Positions 34,566 to 47,769 of a stretch of DNA of 64,000 bases are shown one piece after another. This stretch comes from Erythroxylum novogranatense. Lineage: Eukaryota > Streptophyta > Magnoliopsida > Malpighiales > Erythroxylaceae. The stretch is from assembly GCA_029891385.1 (NCBI GenBank), contig CM057228.1, forward strand, positions 68,649,523 through 68,713,522, given 5' to 3'. The position numbers and the translations under genes are program-made. Numbering within the stretch: position 1 is the first letter of the stretch; every line of letters begins with the position of its first letter. The notes beneath the pieces are model-generated. The model searched no databases and was not told where the DNA came from. It was given only the letters and a program-made list of their open reading frames with translations.

Positions 34566-35088
34566 TCAAGATTCCAAAGAATCGAGTACTCCTAACTTAT
34601 TGTTATATGTTGGTTCAAAGTCAGGGAAAGTAAGCTATAGGAACTTAAGGTTAGGGCTTCTTTAACTATAGCATTATTAGTTATTTGTTTTTTTAGGAAG
34701 GAAAAAGTGGAAACATTATCAAGGACCAAAGCTTAACTAGTCATCGTGACAAAAGAAAGTAGTATTGCTTTCACCAAATTTGTAACTTATGCAAAATTTG
34801 ACCCTTCCCCTAGTTTTGAGAATGTGTAATATAGTGTTGCTAGCTGTTGTTCTTTAGGTTGATAGTCTAGCAGTTCTTGTCATTTATATAGTAAGTATAT
34901 ATCCATTTGATCTATAGAGAGCTTTTATCCTTTAAGAGTCTCCAAATCCTCTTGATGAATTATGTCTAGTTAATGGTTTTGATGGGTGTAATCCCCAAGC
35001 CTCCCTCTTTTTTAGGAAAGGAAAATTTATACTACTTTAATTTTACTTTAGTAATATTTATGATATTCCAAAACCAAATGAGCCTCCT
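34566..35088. other. Unassigned AT-rich intergenic sequence
   Basis: About 520 bases between T and X with no convincing coding frame, terminal repeat or match to other blocks in the window. It may be older host or transposon-derived sequence. Confidence 0.4.
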
Positions 35089-35674
35089 TGTTGGCCCCTG
35101 AATTTTTTTTATAAACTATAAGCATGATGACACAAATGTTGGAGCTTTGCTATATTAATTATGTTGGGATTGATTAGCATGTTAATATGGGTTAGGTAAT
35201 GTGACATGGGCCAAGGGTTTTAAACTATTAGAGTAGTGGGAGAGTGTAAGGCTAATTTTGGCAAGTCACTTAGGTTTAAAAACAATAAGGCATTAAAGGT
35301 AGGGCAAGGTGGACTTTTCTCACTCATTAAGGGTAAAATGGGAAAAAAGAAGTGTTGTCTTCTTCCTAAAGAGGGGAGAAACGAAATTGGGAAAGGAATG
35401 AGTGAAATAAAAAAAATCAAGAGAGAGAAAGTGTCGTTGGTGGAAAGGAGAGAAGAGAAAAAGAAGAAAAGCTAGGGTTTCCTTTTGTTGGGTGTTCAAG
35501 AGGGATTTTGGGGTTGATTCAAGAGGGAAAAAGAAAGAGAAAGGCTCAAGCTTCATTGGAGCCAAGAAAATCATTGTTTGGTGAAGATTTCAGGTAAGTG
35601 GATTTTAATCTTTTGGAGTTTTGAAAAGTTTTTGGTTCAAAGAGCTTAGGAAAGGTATAGGTAGGTGTATTCTA
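35089..35674 (+). repeat. 5' LTR of gypsy element X, first part
   Basis: Begins TGTTGGCCCCTGAATTTT. It has the AGGGTTTCC-containing, AG-rich leader (35400-35560) and a strong donor-like CAG/GTAAGT at 35593/35594. It is interrupted by A2 after TTCTA (35670-35674) and continues at 57592. The homologous block at 61748 onward supports the join (AGGAAC..GGGTTT near 62270). Confidence 0.8.
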
Positions 35675-38031
35675 TGTAACATCCCACCCCCGACGGGAAG
35701 GGTAAAATAGTAATTTGGTCAAGGATGAGAGTGATTAAGACTGATTTGGCATTTTCATGCATACTGGTATTTGTGAACAGTGAATTTTTGCACATGAAAA
35801 ATAACTGTACATGCATTCATGATATTTCCCGGTATTTGGGCCTAAACGGAATTTTATTGTGAATAATGTGGAAATTGTGTTTGAAAAATTTATTGGAGTG
35901 AGTTTTTGTGTGTTTTATATTTTAAGGAAATTTTAGAATTTTTTCTGAACTTTTTCGGAGAAAATTTCTGGACCGGATAAATCGCCAAGTGGCGAATCGG
36001 TTGATTTTCGGTATCGAAAATTGCTGTCCAATGGGACTACAATATTGGGTATATTATTTTGAGATTGAAATTTGGGCCATTGGACTTGGATGGGTCAAAT
36101 TTCACATTAGGGTTCTTAAAAATCCTATTACATGTTTTGTCCTTTTCTTATTTTGTTTTTTTCCCACAAATGCCAAGTGTCCCACCATTTAATGGTTTTG
36201 TTTTATTCTCACCCTTTTAAACCCATTGAATTCGGCAACTTCACATGGAAGGAATGAAAAAGATGAGTTTTATTGCTTTTGGTTGAAAACATCCGAAAAA
36301 CCTTCTCCACTTTGTCTCTCTATCGAATTTCTCATCTTTCTAGTTAAATTGTTATTTCCTCCAACCTTGAGAGCCTTCCTTACATGCATACAAGCTTAAG
36401 CCCTCTATCTTCTTTCCATGAGAACTATGCATGAGGATTAAGAAGAGGAAGTAAAATAGTTGGAGAATTGAAGAGTTGGAAGCTTTGATTAGGTAAGTGT
36501 ATGGTTTAAGCTTTACTTATATATTTCATGAATGAATTAGTAGTTAGTTACATTGATTGGAAGTTATGGTTCATTAAATATGAGTTATGATGTCTTGATT
36601 TCATGAAAACTATAGTTCGAGTTGTTGGGTATAAGGTTATGTTTGTGCATGACTTGATGAAGTTAGCATGAATCATGTGTTTTTAACTTGGTTTTAGCTT
36701 GATTTTGGATTGATGTTGATGACTACTATTGAATGGAAATTAAGAGTTAAGTGCTGCCAAATTGTGGCTATTGGTCTAAGTGAAAGTATTGATGATCTAG
36801 TGGCTGATTTCTTGTCCAATTGGTATGCTTATTGAAGTAGAACTGGATTTGGCATGATAGGAAGTGAATGGAGTAGCAAAGCTGGAAAATTGATTTTGTA
36901 CCTATTGCAATGTTTTGTTCATAACTAATTGTGTGGTTAAGCAAATGAGGTGAGGTTTGTCTTAAATTAAAATTGAGACATGTGGCTACAATTTCTGTGA
37001 AGTAAGTGCTGGCCAATTTTGATTAAAAGAGTGTTGAATCTTGCTTTGAAAGTGAAGTTTAGGTGCAGTATGAACAGTAATTCGAGCTTAATGACCTGAA
37101 ACTTTGATGAGTTTTCTAGGTTGAATTAGGAGGAATTGGTGAAAATGGTCTTAATGAAAGCTGAAGCCTATCTTGTTATATTTCCATTTCCACTGATTTT
37201 GCAATTTTTCGATATGTACGTTGGGAGTTATGAACTGTTAACTATTGACTGATTATGTGCATTTTGGTGAAACCTAGCCATAAGTGTAGGTTTTGTGAGT
37301 ATTGTGATTGGAAGCAAATTTAGAGATTTCTTTGGTTTGAATTGGCTCAATTAATCTTCTGGAAATTGTATAGGAAGTATTTAGCTTGAAAATGAGATAT
37401 AGCATGTTAATTTTGGATATCAGAATTGGGAGTTATGAATTTTCAAAGACTTGACCTAAGTTAGGTCATTGACTAGTGATCAGGGCAGCCTCTTACAAGA
37501 CAGTTTTGAGTTTGCTGGAGGTGGAATTGGCTGTTAAGGCCTTCATGAGAAGTGTAGTATTCTATTTTATCTTTTCATAGGTATAAAGTATGCAATTTTT
37601 TGACATCTGTACAAGAAGTTATGCTTTTTATAACATTGCTATTAAGTTCAAGCGTTTTCAGTGGGTAGAATTATTCATTGAATTGTTTGACCTACTTAGC
37701 GATTGAATTTGATTTCATGTTGTTCATGAAAGTTGTAGGTCACATTCTGATATTTCATTTGGCATAAATATTGTAATTTTTAGAAAAGGGAATGAGAAGT
37801 TATGGATTTTACAAAATGTTGCACTGTTGTAAGAGGCTTTGTGAAGGTAGTAAATTTGAGTGTATTTTTGACACCCTTAGAGGTGAAATTAGTTTTTATG
37901 TCCTTTATGAAACTTGTAGAGCTCTCTTTTCTATATAAAATAGACACCAAGTTTTCCAATTTGGAGTTCGGAGCAAGGAGTTATGACTTGCGAAAGTTGG
38001 GATGTCGGCAAAAAGAAAGAATAAAGCTTCC

Positions 38032-38111
38032 AGTCGACTACAACCTGCACTAGTCGACTAGGACATATATTTTTCCTGCACTAGTCGACTACAACCTCTG
38101 ACTAGTCGACT
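38032..38111. repeat. AGTCGACT palindrome array in A2 5' LTR
   Basis: Exact AGTCGACT at 38032, 38052, 38083 and 38104, most extended to TAGTCGACTA. The 3' LTR has the same array near 55806-55888 with one site degraded (AGCCGTCT). Confidence 0.92.
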
Positions 38112-38910
38112 AGGATGTGTATTTTTCCTTATTTTGCTTATAACTTTTCCGTCCGACGTCCGATTGACCTGATTCTCGAGGCATTGGATTCGTGAAACAT
38201 TGAATTTCATTTTATTTGAAATTGAGAATTTTTAGATGGGAAATTGACATGGGTCTGGGTAATGGTTCTTTGGTTACTGTTTTATTTATTTTTGGACCTA
38301 TAGAGGCCCGAATTGAATAATTCCGGTGCCGTTAGATTTCTAATTTTTAGATGGAATGTTTATGATGGAAATTTTGGATTAAGGCCGGGAATATCATGAA
38401 CATGCATTGTACACCTTCTAATTGCTACATGTGCAACATTAAATAGTTCTGATTGAGCAATTGGTAATATTTATATTCTGTAACTGTTATAGAGGCACCT
38501 TTGGAGCGCCGATCCACCGATGCCACTAAGACTTTCAAGTATTAGCTCGGAAGTACAGGTGAGTAACTTAGTTGGTTCCTCAATTTCTGATTGTTTATAA
38601 TTACATCGATAATTACAGAGAATAATGGTGTTTATGTGAAACCGATTATGGTGAAATGTTGAACCGAAGGAATGAGAATTGGGCATTGAAGTGTAAACTG
38701 GCTGTGAATGTGATAAATTGTGACTGTATGAAAATCTGTATGATTGAGAATGATATGTTTGATTCTGATAAATTGGATTGGACTGCAATGTGACTTTGTG
38801 ACTGTATGATATTGTGTATAATTTGATAAATGGGTTTTAGTGACAATGTGAATTGTGATACATTGAGCATGTTGCATTCCATATACAAATACTTAAACGG
38901 ATAATAATAG

Positions 38911-39099
38911 TTGTGACCTGAGACGCCACTGATATTGAAAAGAGCCTTGAGCTCGAACACTGATATTGAAAAGAGCCTTGAGCTCGATCACTGAAAAAGA
39001 GCTTTGAGCTCGAAGGGAGTTAGTGCATATCCAGAGGACTCTCCTACTCCCTAGACGCGTCTACTGAATACTGTTCACTGTTTAAGCGCTCGGTCACAA
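38911..39099 (+). other. Conserved inverted-repeat segment in A2 5' LTR
   Basis: Counterpart of 3076-3205 in A. Outer arms TTGTGACCTGAG (38911) and CTCGGTCACAA (39089-39099), three repeats of GAGCC(T)TGAGCTCGA type, paired GGGAGT (39015) and ACTCCC (39046), then the same 10-base palindrome AGACGCGTCT (39053-39062). Conserved between families despite general divergence. Confidence 0.6.
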
Positions 39100-39134
39100 C
39101 ACCACAATAAAATGGGAAAGTGTCACATATGCAT

Positions 39135-39175
<41 letters not shown>

Positions 39176-39828
39176 TTGACTGACTACTTGAAATGGGAAA
39201 AAGGCATGAGTGCCTTATTCAATTGCAATTTTCTTGTATGTAATGATATGGTACTTCTAACTGTTTTATTGCAAACTAAACTGTGATTGCTTGTGTGTTG
39301 TGTTATTACTGTGACGTGATTAAGTGATGCATGAATTCGGCGAACCATCGATGATGGTTCCTCACTGAGTTCGCAAAACTCACCCAAAATTTGCAAATAT
39401 TTTTCAGGACTCAGAAGAATACCCCGTTAGGTTTACGGGAGTATGTCTATGGCATTCAAATGAAGAATAGAGGTCGGGATCAGTCCACGTCTGCATTAGT
39501 GTCATCCCTCTGTATTCATAAAATTATATCCTGCAAGCTCTGTAAATTAATACTTTGTATTTATAATGGGCCCAATTTGGTTATGGATTAGCATACATTA
39601 AATGGCTATTTTAAATTATTGTTGAATGTTTGTAAGGATTGGGAATGATTGGAATGGTATAAAAATTAACGCGGGCTCGATTGTCTATTCTTTTTCGCGT
39701 GTATGAATGTTAAAAAAAAACTTTTATACTGAGTTTACTGAGTGATGTAGCACACTACCCTCGCGAGGCACGAATTCGGATATCACCATCGATGTCGGGT
39801 TTGGGTCACGCGGGAGTGGGGTGTTACA

Positions 39829-40847
39829 TTTAGGTAGTATCAAAGCCCAGAAGTACGAATTTATTTGGGCACAGTCTGAAACATAGGTTAAGTTGTATGC
39901 ATTTGAGTCCTGTCGTTGCAGACCATGGCAACTGATCCCTAGTTTAAATCGCACGAGTATAAATCCTACGTGTGAACTTGTGTTTAAGTGATTAAGTGTG
40001 AGAAAAGTGAGAATGTATCAAAATGTGAGCTCATGAAAGTGTATGAGCAATTAGGAATGGGAAAAAGGAAAAATGGATAAGGATAGCTATAGTGTACTGT
40101 GGTTATAAACCTTCTATTGTGATATAAGTATGACTACGTTGGCATGGGCTGATTGAGGAAAGAAATGATATCAAAATGAATCAGGGGATTTAAAGTGGTA
40201 ATATTACGACAAAAGAAAATGAAAAGTTCTATAGCTTGGAGAGTTCCACTGTGGATATGAGAAATATATCAGTTAAAGTATGCCTATGTGAGATTCAAAG
40301 TTCGAGACGATGAGGTAATGAGAGTGTTGACTTGTATATGCGACGAAATGGGAACAATTGGAAATGAGCAAAAAGTATATGGTCCGATCAGGCAGATATG
40401 AATTCACTACATTTGTGTTAGTGGATATCATAGATGATGATAGCGAGATTGTAATGATATCAATATTTTACCGTAACGGTCTACTTTTAAACAAAAGAGC
40501 GAAGTGATTCTAAGGTTAGCAAGAAGTAGAAATGGTGAGACGAAAGAGTACAGATGAACTGAAATGGACTCGTGAAACGGTTATGATCATGAGCGCATGA
40601 GTTTGGGACCAAAATGGTTATGCGATTATTGTGTTAAGAGTTTGTGAATCAGTATAAGGGGATAGTAGGGGAAAAAGGAAGACTGGAAATTTCTACTGAT
40701 AGTGTATCGAAAAATTCTGGATTGATTGAATATATGTATATGGAAACAAAAATGGTAAATGGATGGGTAAACAGATAGAGATGCAGTGTATCTGTATTCA
40801 TGAACGAATATTTCGTCGTGTTTTGAGTGATGTGTCCACGAAGGTAC
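39829..40847 (+). mobile_element. Internal region of A2, 5' part (non-coding)
   Basis: Homologous to the start of the A internal region (CCCAGAAGTACGA, CAACTGATCCCTAGTT). No frame of coding size; low in C on the + strand. It ends at GGTAC, the left target copy of S. Confidence 0.75.
39835..39847 (+). other. Mutated primer-binding site of A2
   Basis: TAGTATCAAAGCC, against TGGTATCAGAGCC in A: two G-to-A changes (C-to-T on the other strand). It sits six bases after the LTR end. Confidence 0.85.
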
Positions 40848-41949
40848 TGAAGTGAATCACACGTTAATACAATACTTAGGAAATGATATACGAATGCACG
40901 AGAAGGGGGGTTGAATTGTGTATTCCCCTTTTTGAAAAATCTTTCAAAACTGTTTGTTAGAAATAAAATTCTTTACAGAACTTCCGATAGATTCTAATTA
41001 ATCAAAACTTTTGAAAACTTTGTTTATGAATTAAGTACTGATAAAACTTGAATCTAAAATAGAGATAAAGTGAGAATAGTTGACACAGAGATTTATCCTT
41101 GTTCACCCCAAACCGTGGGCTACGTCCAGTCCTCAGAGTTCCTTCTGAGATTTTCACTATCTCTTCAACTTTACAAGTATTCTTTGCGAGCCTCTTCAGG
41201 TCTCTACAACCAGTATTCTTTCACGCTTAGCCTCTGCAGGCTATCTGTTCTACTTTCTCACGAGATAAGTGTTTGAACACTTGTTATAAAGAAAAATAGC
41301 TCTCGGCTAATTTGCATGAATGCTCTTTACAATCACGTAGATGTAATTCACTAATTTTCAACTCGACTAACTTTGCAATCTTGACTTGACTTGTATTTAT
41401 AGCCTTCGTCTCCAATGACTTCTTGATTCTTGTTTCTTGAATCTTTAAAGAAACGGTTAATCAGTTGAGTTTTGTAACTAACTCGAACTGACTCCTTTGT
41501 CTTCTTTTCGAATTTGCATATGTTTTTCTCCGTCTGTATTTTATAAATCGTGTTTTTGCGTCTCGTCTGCTTTTTTCGCATTACGTCTGCGTCGCTTTTC
41601 TTTCGCATCTTAAATGCGCACCGCTTTTTTGTTTGCGTCTGCTTTACTGTTTGAGTCTGCTTTACTTAACGTCTGCGTCTGCGTCTGCTTTACTGTTTGC
41701 GTCTGCTTTACTTAGCGTCTGTGTCTGCGTCTGCTTTTCTTAGCGTCTGCATTTCTTCATCTGTGTTCTTTTTCTGTATGACTTCGTCTGTTTGACTTTG
41801 TCTGTAGGACTTCGTCTGTATGACTTCGTCTGTTTGACTTTATCTGTAGGACTTCGTCTGTATGACTTCGTCTTTTTTGCTTTTCTTTTTATTGATTCTC
41901 TTTGTTATACATCAAAATCATATCTAAGTAAAGTCATTTGGACTTAACA
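40848..41949 (-). repeat. 3' LTR of S (left on + strand)
   Basis: 1102 bases on + from TGAAGTGAATCAC to GGACTTAACA. An array at 41630-41880 mixes GCGTCTGCTTTACT units with ACTTCGTCTGTATG / ACTTTGTCTGTAGG units. It is shorter than the 5' LTR by about 110 bases, mainly in that array. Confidence 0.93.
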
Positions 41950-42145
41950 ATCTCCCCCTTTTTGATGATAACAAATTATATACAAAAGAAGACAAAATAC
42001 TTTGTTTTGAAAAGAACAAAAAACTTATCTTGTAACTTCTTCTTTGACTTCTTCCTTTCTTAAATCCGCTTCACCACACCTTCTTTTCGAACATCCTCTT
42101 CTCTTCTGCTCATTCTCTTCTCCCCTTGTTCATTCTCTTCTCCCC
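41950..42145 (-). other. Polypurine tract cluster of S
   Basis: The main tract (AAAAAGGGGGAGATT on the minus strand, + 41950-41964) abuts the 3' LTR. Two more tracts, each with a GAGAAGAGAATGA neighbour, lie near 42119-42126 and 42140-42146. This is a Sirevirus-like multiple-tract arrangement. Confidence 0.75.
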
Positions 42146-42169
42146 CCTATTTTTTATAATAAAAAATGA

Positions 42170-44562
42170 TTAACGATGATGGCTCTTCAGCAGTTCTGTC
42201 ATCATCTTCTTCAGGTCATTCATTGTCTCCTTAATCTCGATGACTTCTTCGCGTAATATGCTGAGTTCATCTTGTGAGTCCATCGGTAAGGAGGATTGAT
42301 CAACATCTGCTGAGGGAGCAGTGAACGGAATTATTGTAGTATAAGCATCAGATGATGGAATGTACTCTTCATTAAGCTCAAATGTTGGTGGACGAATAAA
42401 CGTATTGGATTCAAGAAGATCCAAGTCAAATGGAGCAGGTAGCATCAACAGTTGTCTTCCTTGCAGGGGTGTAGCTTGAGCTTGAATAGACAGTGTATCA
42501 GATAAAGATATAATGAGCAAAACTGTCTGAACAAGGAGTTCTATAAATGTCCCTGTGATAACCCTTCCCCCTACTGGACAGTCTTCTTTCTTATCAGTAT
42601 AGCTACAACTAGCTCCTTCTTTATTCTCATTCGAAGCGCATTCAGCATCAATTCTACGCACTTCTTCTGCAATTTGATCTGCAGACAGATCATCACAAAC
42701 TTCTTCAGGAAATAGCTTCGACTTCCCCTTAGTCAAATCCAAAGGATATCTTGGCTGGATATCCGGTACAACCTTTATTTTCGTGTTTTCTGTGATCGAA
42801 AAAATAGTACACGATTTGCTGGGAATTTTTGTAGGGTATGGCTTCGTAGCAGCATCCCTCAAAGCATCGTAGAAAATCTTTTCATCTTCTTTTAGTAAGT
42901 CCCATGTGTCACTATTTATTGACATAGGTTGTACGACAACCACTGTCTTCTTCATTAGTTGACTACCGATGGCGATAGTAGATCTCCTGGTAATAAAATC
43001 AACCATTATGATCTTCAGCTTATGTCTTCTCAAAATCTTAGAATAGTTGGATACCATCAGACAAGGTTCATCAGGATCCTCCTATTGTTCTTGATCCGAG
43101 TCTGATTCTGCTGTTGCCTCTGGTTGAGCTTCAATAGGATTCTTCTAAACCAGGCTTTGCTCCACTGGTTCCTCCTGTTGTGCAATAGGGATTTCCTGAA
43201 CTCTGCTCTGCTCAGTTTCTTTTACTTTTTGAGCAGCATCAAAGGTTTCTTTCTTTCGACTAACTTCCCCAGCAGTTGACACGGTCTTCTTCCGACTAAT
43301 CTTCTTAGTCTTTTCTTCTGCTTCAGTCAATCTTGAAGATTTCTGTACTTGAGATTTTTCTCTTTTAGATTCTGATTTTCTCTTTTCTCAGTCTCTTTAG
43401 CTTTTCTGGCTGTATCCTCTTCTAGAATAGAGACTAAGGATCTTGTTGCTCTAGGTGCACGAGATTGAGAGGATTGTTCTTGACTCTGTTCTCTGGCATT
43501 CTTCTCTTCTTGTTGCCTTAGAGTCCGAATCCTCGGTGATCTCTTCGCCTTCTTCGTAACTTCACTTAAAAGACTTTCTCCTTGTCTTTTTGGCGCATTT
43601 TCTTCTATCTTCCGAGGTTGACTTACTTCGATTTTAGGACTCGCCTGTTTTATCAGCGGTCTTCCTGTTGTTCTTCTTATTTCATCCGCAGGCGATCTCA
43701 TACTTTGTTGAGTTCGAGAACTTGAAGCGGGAGAATTCTTCAAAACACGCTCCCCCTCAGTTCTCGTTCTCCTTGAAGAGTCAGCTTCTCCTTTAATCAC
43801 TGTCCTCAGACCCATTCGTCGTATTGTGATTGAATCAATCTTACTTTTCACAGGTACAATCCTTCTATTTCCTTTGTGTAGAAGGATTCCGGATTCCTTA
43901 AAAATCCTTGTAAGAAGCATACCGTAAGGATAGCTATTTGTATCCTTCATCCCCTTAATCATATAATGAAAGATTAAGAAGGGTAAATCAATAGGATTGC
44001 GATTCAATAGATAGAACAAACACTTTTCATCCAGGGTGGTCACCAAATGTCTTGAACCTGCTCAGGGTAAAATGCAATTAAACAAAATCGCATGAAGAAC
44101 CCTAGCCTTTGGGGCCAAACTAGAGGTCTTCCTCTCCCATGGGTCATTGGCTTCATATAATTGTCTTCTGACATCTTCTTCTCTCATACCAACCGATGGA
44201 CAATCAGTCACCTTCCTTATCAGCTCCTTAGTCATAACAACAGATATATCGTCTACTGAGGATACGATAGTGTTGTCTACAAGTTGAGCATTCTTCCAAA
44301 ACTCGAATACCTCATTGGTATACACTGGTTCTCGTACCTGGAAGAAATTTCTCAAACCAACTCTTTCAATCTCTGGTTCTACGTCCATACCATCATTCCT
44401 CAATGACTCGAAATCCACATGCCTTCCGAATATCATAGCTGCCTCCATTGTTCCAGATCGAAAACTGTTTCTGGTAAGCTTTTCGTCTAGGGTAGGATGA
44501 TTGAGAGAATTTGGATAGCAAGATAAACCGTCTAGAGATGAAAGTAACCGCAATGATTTCAA
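42170..44562 (-). pseudogene. Additional ORF between pol and 3' LTR of Sirevirus S
   Basis: About 797 codons long if read across its breaks. The first ~340 codons (44562-43327) share one frame with an in-frame TGA at 44062-44064; a frame change follows near 43330. The remainder (43330-42170) shares another frame with TAG stops at 43145-43147 and 43082-43084. The N-terminal part (VHAILFNCILP, then LFYLLNRNPIDLPFLIFHYM and YPYGMLLTRIFKESGI) resembles the plant-transposon-protein-like domain found in such 3' ORFs. The middle is rich in Lys, Arg, Glu and Ser. The C-terminus has a heptad-like stretch (LREEVIEIKETMNDLKKMM). Often called env-like by position, but I see no signal peptide or membrane anchor, so an envelope role is not supported. 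Function unknown. Confidence 0.75.
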
Positions 44563-44710
44563 CTTCAGGCTACTTGAAGGGTCTTATTACACATGCCCTA
44601 GAATCATCGGGATTCTAAAGGTAGTGAAGCGTTTCCCTCCAAAACTTTCTTGACAGAGAAGTTACTAGCTGTAACTCACCAGATGTCGACAGATTAATTT
44701 TGACGTCTCT

Positions 44711-47700
44711 TTAGTCTGACTGTTCGCTTAACATAACCATGTTAAGGTTGTGTCTGATCTTCTGGAACCGTTCTTCACTCAGTGGTTTGGTGAAGATGTC
44801 TGCCCACTGATGCTCTATTTTAATGAACTATAGATGCACCACCTTCCTCTGAACATAGTCTCTCAGGAAGTGATGTCTGACTTCGATGTGCTTCATTCTA
44901 GAATGCTGAATCAGATTCTTTGACAGATTGATTGCACTTGTGTTGTCGCAGTAGATTGGAATCTCCTCTTCTCGAACTGAATAGTCTTCAAGTTAATATT
45001 TGATCCATAACGTCTGTGAACAGCAACTTACGGCAGACATATACTCTGCTTCGGCGATTGATAGAGCGATTGAGCTTTGTCTCTTACTTGACCAGGAAAC
45101 TAAGTTTGCGCCAAGAAAGTGACATCCTCCACTTGTGCTCTTTCTTTCAATTCTATCTCCGGCATAGTCCGCATCGCAATATCTGATTAACCTGAAATCT
45201 TTACCTTTCTCAAACATTAAGCAAAGATCAGTAGTACCTGTAAGATATCTCATAATTCTTTTAACAGCGATAAAATGAGACTCTCTAGGATCGGCCTAAA
45301 ATCTTGCACACAAGCATACACTGAACAAAATATCAGTTCTACTTCCTGTAAGATACGGTAAAGAGTTGATCATCCCTCTATACAGGGTTTGATCCACCTT
45401 CTTACCAAGTTCATCTTTGGACAAAAGGTTTGAGGGTGCATCGGAGTCGCCATAGGCTTCACATTATTCATATCAAATTTGGACAACAGTTCTTTCACAT
45501 ACTTTTGTTGATGAATGAAGATTTTCTCTTCAGTTTGCTTAACTTGCAACCTAAGGAAGAACTTTAATTCACCCATCATGCTCATTTCAAACTCTTTCTT
45601 CATTAGACTCTCAAACTTCATGCATAACATGTTTGAAGTAGCACCAAAAATAATATCATCAACGTAAATTTGAACTAAAATAAAATCATTCTGAAAGTTT
45701 TTCCTGAAGAGCGTCTTATCAACTTGACCTCTACTGAACCATTTTCTAAAAGAAAAGTACTCAGACGATCATACCAAGCTCTAGGAGCTTGCTTCAGGCC
45801 GTATAAGGCTTTATGAAGTCTATAGACATGGTATGGATTCTTAACATCCTCGAATCCAGGTGGTTGCTTAACATACATCTCTTCGTCTATAAAGCCATTC
45901 AGAAATGCACTCTTCACATCCATCTGAAACAGTTTTATATCATGACAGACCGCATATGCCAGCAATATCCTAATGGCTTCAAGTCTTGCTACTGGAGCAT
46001 ATGCCTCATTGTAGTCTATTCCTTCTTGCTGATTATAGCCTTGTGCTACTAATCTAGCCTTATTTCGACTTACTCTTCCTGATTCGTCTAACTTATTCTT
46101 AAAGACCCATCTGGTTCCTATAATGAATTTCTTAGGGGGTTTCGGAACTAAGGACCAGACATTATTCCTAATAAATTGATTCAGCTCCTCTTGTATGGCT
46201 AACACCCAAGCTTCGTCTTGAAGAGCTTCTTCAACCTTCTTAGGTTCTATTTCAGAGATAAAAGCTACATTAGCTTCTCTTTTGAATCTGGACCTTGTTC
46301 TAACTCTTTCTGAGGTCTCTCCGATAATCAACTCTTCTGGATGAGAACTTTTATATTTCCAGTCTCTTTTCAGCCTGATAGTTTATGGAATATCTTCAAC
46401 TTTGTCTACTTGAGTTCCTGATGATGGAGTTTCTATTCTATCATCTAAGTTCTTTGAAGGACCTTCACTCTCCATGTCATCTTCCTTATGGGGTTGGGAA
46501 CTATCATCAAACTTGACATGGATGGTCTCTTCAACTGTCTTTGAAGTAAGGTTGTACACCCGAAAAGCCTTAGACAATGATGAGTAGCCTAGAAAGATTC
46601 CTGGATAGGTCTTTGAATCAAATTTATCCAACAGCTCCTTTGTATTCAGCATAGAGCATTTGCACCCAAATGGATGAAAGTAAGATATGTTTGGTCTTCT
46701 TACATTCCATAACTCATAAGGAGTCTTCTTCAACATGGTTCGCAACAGAATTCTATTCTGAATATAGCATGTTGTATTCACAGCTTCTGCCCAGAAGTAC
46801 TTAGGAAGATTCATCTCACACAGCATGGTCCTTGCCATCTCTTGAATCGTCCTGTTCTTCCTTTCAACAACTCCATTCTGTTGAGGAGTCCTAGGAGTAG
46901 AGAAATTGTGGAAAATTCCATTCTCCTCACAGAATAATCTAAACTTCTCATTCTCAAACTCTCCACCATGGTCACTCCTGATACTGGCTATAGACATTCC
47001 TTTTCTTTCTCAGAACTTTCGGATAAGGTCCTAAAGCACTTAAAAGATTCATCTTTGTGTGATAAAAACAATATCCAACAAAATCGAGTAAAGTCATCAA
47101 CAATAACAAGTCCATATTTCTTTCCGCCAAGACTTATTGTCCTTATTGGACCAAATAAATCCATATGTAACAACTCTAAAGGTCTAGATGATGTTACAAA
47201 ACTTTTAGAAGAAAAAGAAGTTTTAACTTGTTTTCCTTTCAAACAATTTTCACAGAAAAACTCTTTGTCAAAACTTATTTTTTGCAATCCTCTTACCAAA
47301 TCATGTTTTGCCAACTTTGAAATATGTTTAAAAGAGACATGACCTAGCTTTTTATGCCAGATTAGTCTTTCTTCTTCGGAAGATAGAAAACATGAAATAT
47401 TTTTACTTTGAAAATCTTCTAAATCAATTTTGCAAAGATTGTTTCTTCTCTTGGCAGAGAAAAGTATAGACCCCATCTTTGTTTCTGACTTCGCAAAGAT
47501 TTTGATTGAATGTGACTGTGAAACCAGAATCACACAATTGACTGACACTAATCAAGTTATGCTTCAGACCATCAACAAGCAGTACATTATTTATGCATGC
47601 AAAGGAATCTTTACCTATTTTACAGACTCCAATAATCTTGCCCTACTGGTTGTTTCCGAAAGTTACCGATCCTCCCTTCTTATACTGAAGGTCTAGGAAC

Positions 47701-47755
47701 ATAGACCTTCTTCCCGTCATTTGTCACGAGCATCCACTGTCTAAATACTAATGGT
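44711..47755 (-). pseudogene. Interrupted Sirevirus pol: protease, integrase, reverse transcriptase, RNase H
   Basis: Read on minus from about 47755. The protease region has its active-site area followed by TGA where the family has Arg (SGCSRHM type) and a TAG at 47643. Integrase: HKKLGHVSFKHI and CENCLKGK zinc-binding part, then MDLFGP, SDHGGEF and NGVVERKNRT, which supply the D, D and E. Reverse transcriptase: GTRWVFKNKLDE, QMDVKSAFLNG, YGLKQAPRAWYDRL and YVDD (45655-45666). RNase H: YCDADYAGD and KSTSGGCHFLG. Stops at 45296 (TAG), 44993 (TAA) and 44828 (TAG) stand where the family has Gln. Frame changes lie near 47510, 47000, 45730 and 45440. It ends at TAA 44711-44713. All catalytic motifs are visible, but it is not translatable as written. 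Confidence 0.9.
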
Positions 47756-47769
47756 GCTTACCGTATTTT

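Larger units (their letters stand above)
35675..39828 (+). repeat. 5' LTR of A2
   Basis: 4154 bases. Splice-like signals: donor TTAG/GTAAGT at 36493, acceptor TTATAG/AGG ending 38492, a 66-base putative exon, donor CAG/GTGAGT at 38559, acceptor TTTTCAG/GACT ending 39407. TAGTCGACT palindromes lie at 38032-38111, followed by CCGTCCGACGTCCG near 38150. The structured segment is 38911-39099. An (AT)n tract spans 39138-39174 (37 bases), against 13 bases in the 3' LTR. Confidence 0.93.

Noticed and set aside
34566..35088. LINE or host exon remnant
   Set aside because: No motif or frame long enough to support either; left as unassigned.
42170..44562. Calling the 3' ORF of S an envelope gene
   Set aside because: Only its position suggests it; no signal peptide, fusion segment or membrane anchor is visible.
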